Of a stretch of DNA of 17,548 bases, positions 14,208 to 17,548 are shown piece after piece. The translations under genes and the position numbers were made by a program. The notes under the pieces were generated by a model, which was given only the letters and a program-made list of their open reading frames with translations, did no database searches and was not told the DNA's origin. Every line of letters starts with the position of its first letter. The stretch's first letter is position 1. The DNA comes from Dehalococcoidia bacterium (GTDB taxonomy: Bacteria; Chloroflexota; Dehalococcoidia; GIF9; AB-539-J10), in NCBI GenBank assembly GCA_004377135.1, contig SOHS01000060.1, forward strand, positions 1 through 17,548, given 5' to 3'.

Positions 14208-15037
14208 GCCAGGGATATCCCGTTAAAATCTATAAGGAACCAGACCTTCGCCGCTCTTCTTTAGTGCTGGGTTGGAGTGAGGATATGGGAAATTTAGGGC
14301 TAAAAGCTACTGGCTACTTGAATCAAAAGCTGAAAGGGCAAGAATTTGCTGAGATTGAACCAGAGGATTTCTTTCCCCTTGGTGGAGTTGCCATAAAAGG
14401 TAATCTGGCCCAATTTCCTGAAAGCAAGTTCTATGCCTGCCAGAAACATGAGCTTGTGGTTTTCCAGAGTGACTCTCCCGGGGCAGAATGGTATAAATTT
14501 CTAAACTCAGTTTTGGATGTAGCTGAGCATCATTGTCGGGTAAAAGAGCTGTATATCCTTGGAGCCATGGTTAACTTTAGCGCTCATACTACTCCCCGGG
14601 AGTTGCTTGCTGTAGTTAACTCAGTAGAAATGAAAGAGGTCTTGAGCCAATATGACTTGGCCGGGGATACGGATTATCAAACTCCACCTGGTGAAAGGCC
14701 AACCTTGAATTCTTTTCTCTTATGGATAGCTAAGGGGAGGAATATTCCCGGCGTGAGCCTGTGGGTGCCAATACCTTTTTACCTGGCAGCAACGGAAGAC
14801 GTCCAGGCTCAAAAGAAGGTCCTGAGCTTTTTGAATGAAAGATTAGACCTGAAAATTGATTTTAGTGATTTGGACCAGGAGGTTCGAGAACAGAATGAAC
14901 AGCTAGCTCGGGTGAGATCTCGCTTTCCTCAAATCGATGATTATATTAACAGGCTGGAAAGCAACCTTATGCTATCTGAGGAAGAGAATGGAGAACTAAT
15001 TAAGAAAATTGAAGACTTTCTGAGGGAAGGAGGCTAA
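14204..15037 (+). CDS. PAC2 family protein 2
   Basis: A 277-residue, more divergent PAC2-family protein. Shared with protein 1 are an N-terminal SLVLGWSEDMGNLG stretch (19-32), FAEIEPEDFF (48-57), LYILGAMVNFSAHTTP (116-131) and NSFLLWIAKGRNIPGVSLWVPIPFYL (169-194). The C-terminus (about 222-277) is charged and coiled-coil-like. The GIGNIG loop of protein 1 is EDMGNLG here, so one partner may have lost a binding function. It starts at TTG 14204, whose last bases form part of the TGA stop of protein 1; GAGG at 14191-14194 is 9 nt upstream. Overlap and shared length suggest co-translation and a paired complex. Function unknown. Confidence 0.87.
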   Translation: MSQGYPVKIYKEPDLRRSSLVLGWSEDMGNLGLKATGYLNQKLKGQEFAEIEPEDFFPLGGVAIKGNLAQFPESKFYACQKHELVVFQSDSPGAEWYKFLNSVLDVAEHHCRVKELYILGAMVNFSAHTTPRELLAVVNSVEMKEVLSQYDLAGDTDYQTPPGERPTLNSFLLWIAKGRNIPGVSLWVPIPFYLAATEDVQAQKKVLSFLNERLDLKIDFSDLDQEVREQNEQLARVRSRFPQIDDYINRLESNLMLSEEENGELIKKIEDFLREGG

Positions 15038-15057
15038 GTTTTACTTAGTAAAGCGAG

Positions 15058-16578
15058 ATGCTAGCCAAGGTAAAAAGTGCTGCTGTTGTGGGTCTGGAGG
15101 GAGCCGTAGTGGAAGTAGAGGTGGATTTATCACCAGGCTTACCTTCTTTCACTATTGTTGGACTACCAGACAAAGCAGTCCAAGAGGCAAGAGAAAGAGT
15201 AAGGTCAGCCATAAGAAACTCCTACTACAAGTTCCCTAACAGGCGTATTACTGTCAACCTTGCTCCAGCAGACTTAAAAAAGGAAGGCCCTGCTTACGAC
15301 TTACCCATAGCCGTAGGTATACTGATTAGCTCAGGTCAGCTAAACGCCGACCTCTCTTACAGTATCTTTTTAGGGGAACTTTCTTTGGATGGCAAGCTAC
15401 GCCATACCCATGGGGTATTGCCCATGGTAGCTTTGGCCCGTGATAAAGGCTTATCTACTGTATTTTTACCTTGTGATGATGCTAAAGAAGCTTCCCTCAT
15501 AGACAATTTACATATATTCCCTGCGGAATCGTTAGCGCAACTGGTTGTTCATCTTCAAGGCGAAATAGGCATCCCGGAGTACCATAATGAGCTAAATTGG
15601 GAGCAAGAATTTCGTCCCAGTTACACCTCAGACCTCAGTTATATTAAGGGTCAGGAGCATGCTAAGAGAGCTCTGGAGATAGCGGCGGCAGGAAGACACA
15701 ATATCCTTATGTGTGGTCCACCGGGAAGCGGCAAGACTATGTTGGCCCGTTCTTTGCCCTCGATACTTCCCCTGTTGACCATGGAAGAAGCTATCGAGGT
15801 AACCAAGATTTACAGCGTTAGTGGATTGTTGCCGCAAGACACTCCTATCATTGTAGAGCGCCCTTTTCGCTCCCCTCACTATACTATTTCCCATGCTGGC
15901 TTGGTGGGAGGGGGGCAATGGCCAAGGCCCGGGGAGATAAGCCTGGGGCACCAGGGAGTGCTTTTTCTGGATGAATTCCCTGAGTTTGGGCACACCGCGC
16001 TGGAATCGCTGCGCCAGCCAATAGAAGATAGAACAATTACCGTCAGCCGCGCCCGTGGCAGTGTTACCTTCCCTGCCAGCTTTATGATGGTTGCCGCTAT
16101 GAACCCCTGCCCCTGTGGGTATTATGGCGACCCTTTTAAGGAATGTAAATGCTCGTCAGGGGAAATCTCTCGCTATCATAAAAGGATAAGCGGACCATTA
16201 CTGGACCGCATTGATATCTTTGTTGATGTTCCCCATATTGATTATGAAAAACTCACTGAAGATAAGCCCGGGGAAAGCTCGGATAAAGTCAGGGCCAGGG
16301 TCAAGGCAGCGCATGAAATACAGCTTGGTCGTTTTCGGGGGACGAAGCTGAAGTGCAATGCCGATATGACGCCCAAGGAGGTGAAGGAATGCTGCACGGT
16401 GGAGCCGGCAGCTCAGAGCCTGCTCCGCGCCGCCATGAAGCAGCTTCATCTCACCGGTCGTGCCTTCCATCGCATCCTTAAGCTTTCCCGCACCATCGCC
16501 GACTTAGAGCATAGCGACATCATCAAAACACACCATATGGCTGAAGCTCTGCAGTACCGGCACAAGGAAATAATTTAA
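15058..16578 (+). CDS. YifB/ComM family Mg chelatase-like AAA+ ATPase
   Basis: A 506-residue protein of the YifB (ComM) family. The N-terminal third is the Lon-protease-S5-like domain (GLPSFTIVGLPDKAVQEARERVRSA at 27-51, KKEGPAYDLPIAVGIL at 74-89). The AAA+ Mg-chelatase domain follows, with Walker A GPPGSGKT at 220-227, Walker B VLFLDE at 301-306 and NPCPCGYYGDP at 349-359 followed by CKC at 363-365, giving a four-cysteine cluster (351, 353, 363, 365) usual for the family. The C-terminal domain has TGRAFHRILKLSRTIADLE-type sequence. In naturally competent bacteria ComM acts as a hexameric helicase promoting branch migration in recombination. ATG 15058 has only a weak ribosome site and follows the PAC2-2 stop by 20 bp, so it is probably read through from that unit. 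Confidence 0.93.
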   Translation: MLAKVKSAAVVGLEGAVVEVEVDLSPGLPSFTIVGLPDKAVQEARERVRSAIRNSYYKFPNRRITVNLAPADLKKEGPAYDLPIAVGILISSGQLNADLSYSIFLGELSLDGKLRHTHGVLPMVALARDKGLSTVFLPCDDAKEASLIDNLHIFPAESLAQLVVHLQGEIGIPEYHNELNWEQEFRPSYTSDLSYIKGQEHAKRALEIAAAGRHNILMCGPPGSGKTMLARSLPSILPLLTMEEAIEVTKIYSVSGLLPQDTPIIVERPFRSPHYTISHAGLVGGGQWPRPGEISLGHQGVLFLDEFPEFGHTALESLRQPIEDRTITVSRARGSVTFPASFMMVAAMNPCPCGYYGDPFKECKCSSGEISRYHKRISGPLLDRIDIFVDVPHIDYEKLTEDKPGESSDKVRARVKAAHEIQLGRFRGTKLKCNADMTPKEVKECCTVEPAAQSLLRAAMKQLHLTGRAFHRILKLSRTIADLEHSDIIKTHHMAEALQYRHKEII

Positions 16579-16647
16579 GCGTAAAACCAGTTTATTATAA
16601 ATGTCAGGCCAGGGGCAGAATGCTTCAGCACCAAACCCTGAGGCGTG

Positions 16648-16665
16648 AAGGAATCATTTCCTTTT
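16648..16665 (+). terminator. Short hairpin, weak terminator after yifB
   Basis: AAGGAA (16648-16653), loop TCAT, TTCCTT (16658-16663), then two more T. The stem is 6 bp and AT-rich, so termination would be inefficient. It lies in the 171-bp gap between yifB and the convergent minus-strand gene, where a terminator is expected; nothing else was found in that gap. Confidence 0.33.
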
Positions 16666-16749
16666 AGTCTAGTCTTGTGAAATATTTAAACCCGAAAAGA
16701 ACCGCCCTCTTGAGAGTCCCCTCTCTGCTCTCCAATGCTCAGAAGAAGC

Positions 16750-17013
16750 TTAAGGCGAAGTAAACCATAGAATGCCGCCAATAATCAGCAGTACAATGCC
16801 TACCACAAGGGAAATCCTGCCTCCTATTTGCCAGGCTTGTAGCCAGAAACGCTCATGTTCATGGGTTATCGTCTCCTTAATATCTCTTCGGGTTAACAAA
16901 ATAGAATTGTAGTATTTGTTCTTTTCCCTCTTGTTCCAGAGAATAAAAATAATACCCAGAAGGAGGAAACATCCTCCCATCACTAAGATAATTTGGTAAC
17001 TAGCCAGAGACAT
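16750..17013 (-). CDS. Small two-helix membrane protein, function unknown
   Basis: An 87-residue protein with a hydrophobic segment at about 6-26, a charged middle (NKREKNKYYNSILLTRRDIKETITHEHER, cytoplasmic by the positive-inside rule) and a second segment at about 67-85. Both ends would face outward. I do not recognise a family. ATG at 17013 is chosen because GGGGGAGG (complement of 17023-17030) lies 9 nt upstream; TTG at 17022 is in frame but abuts that site directly. It follows the L7/L12 gene by 46 bp on the same strand and may be transcribed with it. Confidence 0.7.
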   Translation of the reverse strand: MSLASYQIILVMGGCFLLLGIIFILWNKREKNKYYNSILLTRRDIKETITHEHERFWLQAWQIGGRISLVVGIVLLIIGGILWFTSP

Positions 17014-17059
17014 TTTACTCAACCTCCCCCCTCAAGAATTCGGAAATTTTTAGATGACT

Positions 17060-17548
17060 CTACTTAACCTCTACAGTTGCTCCAGCAGCTTCTAATTTCT
17101 GTTTTGTTGTTTCGGCCTCTTCCTTGGGGACGCCTTCTTTGACTACCTGTGGAGCAGCTTCTACCAAATCCTTAGCTTGTTTTAGTCCCAGAGTGGTTAC
17201 CTCACGCACTGCCTTGATAACTTCGATTTTCTTCTCGCCAAAGCTCTTTAAGGTGACGGTAAATTCTGTCTTCTCCTCCTCCGAGGGAGCTTCTTCTTGC
17301 CCGCTAGGAGCAGCTGTCGGCGCTGCTGCTACCGCCACAGGAGCAGCGCTAACCCCGAATTCATTCTCCAGGGTCTTGACCAAATCAGCAAGATCCAGCA
17401 CTGTCATAGTCTTAATGGCAGCGATAATTTCTTCCTTGGTCAAACCTTTGGCCTCTTTCTTAGCCCTTGGAGCTTCCTTTACCTGCTCTTCCTTGACTTC
17501 CTTATGTGCCGCTGGAGCTTCCTTCACCTCACCTTCCTTAACTTCTTT
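17060..17548 (-). CDS. rplL: Ribosomal protein L7/L12, with in-frame N-terminal repeat extension, 5' partial
   Basis: L7/L12 forms the ribosome stalk that recruits translation factors. The core is canonical: an N-terminal dimerisation domain (LTKEEIIAAIKTMTVLDLADLVKTLENEFGVS), an Ala/Pro hinge, and the C-terminal domain with LKSFGEKKIEVIKAVREVTTLGLKQAKDLVE ending in ATVEVK. Upstream of the core the same frame is open to the window edge, adding at least 35 residues with a 15-residue repeat (KEVKEGEVKEAPAAH, then KEVKEEQVKEAPRAK, then KEAKG). Three readings remain: a true N-terminal extension, a fusion with upstream L10 (whose tail is often Lys/Glu/Ala-rich and whose gene usually precedes rplL), or an internal TTG start at 17443-17441 with AGAGG 8 nt upstream giving an ordinary 127-residue protein. 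GTG at 17527 is another in-frame start candidate. L7/L12 identity is certain; the 5' end is not. Confidence 0.9.
   Translation of the reverse strand, partial: KEVKEGEVKEAPAAHKEVKEEQVKEAPRAKKEAKGLTKEEIIAAIKTMTVLDLADLVKTLENEFGVSAAPVAVAAAPTAAPSGQEEAPSEEEKTEFTVTLKSFGEKKIEVIKAVREVTTLGLKQAKDLVEAAPQVVKEGVPKEEAETTKQKLEAAGATVEVK

Overview
The window most likely comes from an anaerobic bacterium that uses corrinoid- and tetrahydrofolate-based C1 chemistry, such as an uncultured Chloroflexota/Dehalococcoidia lineage. This is inferred from gene content (MttB/MttC/methyl-THF methyltransferase modules, a PAC2 pair, YifB, and frequent TTG/GTG starts with strong AGGAGG sites); no rRNA or other phylogenetic marker settles it. 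No tRNA, rRNA, insertion sequence or CRISPR array was found.

Layout. (1) 1-2505, plus strand: the 3' end of purQ, then nadE (glutamine-dependent NAD+ synthetase), a two-helix small membrane protein and a YbjQ/UPF0145 protein. The last three are tightly coupled and end at a strong hairpin terminator with a nested repeat (2533-2589). (2) 2506-3083: a 578-bp gap with the terminator, a possible 34-codon ORF and a weak promoter. (3) 3084-9036, plus strand: a corrinoid methyl-transfer cluster. It holds a MetH-activation-domain-like protein, MttB-like methyltransferase 1, a methyl-THF:corrinoid methyltransferase, corrinoid protein 1, MttB-like methyltransferase 2 and corrinoid protein 2. (4) 9095-12201, plus strand: an asparagine synthetase-like protein whose glutaminase domain lacks its catalytic cysteine, then a type I glutamine synthetase, then acpS (12244-12603). 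(5) 12608-13204, minus strand: an unrecognised charged helical protein, divergent from a PAC2-PAC2-yifB run (13296-16578, plus). (6) 16750-17548, minus strand: a small two-helix membrane protein and, upstream of it, ribosomal protein L7/L12, which runs off the window.

How the genes work together. In the methyl-transfer cluster each MttB-like enzyme probably demethylates a different methylated amine (quaternary or tertiary) onto its corrinoid partner. The single MeTr-family enzyme could then pass the methyl group to tetrahydrofolate, feeding the Wood-Ljungdahl pathway or C1 oxidation. The activation-domain protein is a candidate for restoring inactivated corrinoid. Neither MttB has an internal amber codon, so both belong to the non-pyrrolysine branch typified by glycine-betaine methyltransferase MtgB; their substrates cannot be read from sequence. 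The downstream amide-nitrogen genes may handle nitrogen connected with this metabolism, but that link rests only on adjacency.

Most unusual points: the duplicated MttB/MttC cassettes sharing one MeTr enzyme, the glutaminase-dead AsnB-like protein beside glutamine synthetase, and an in-frame Lys/Glu 15-residue repeat preceding L7/L12 with no stop codon before the window edge.
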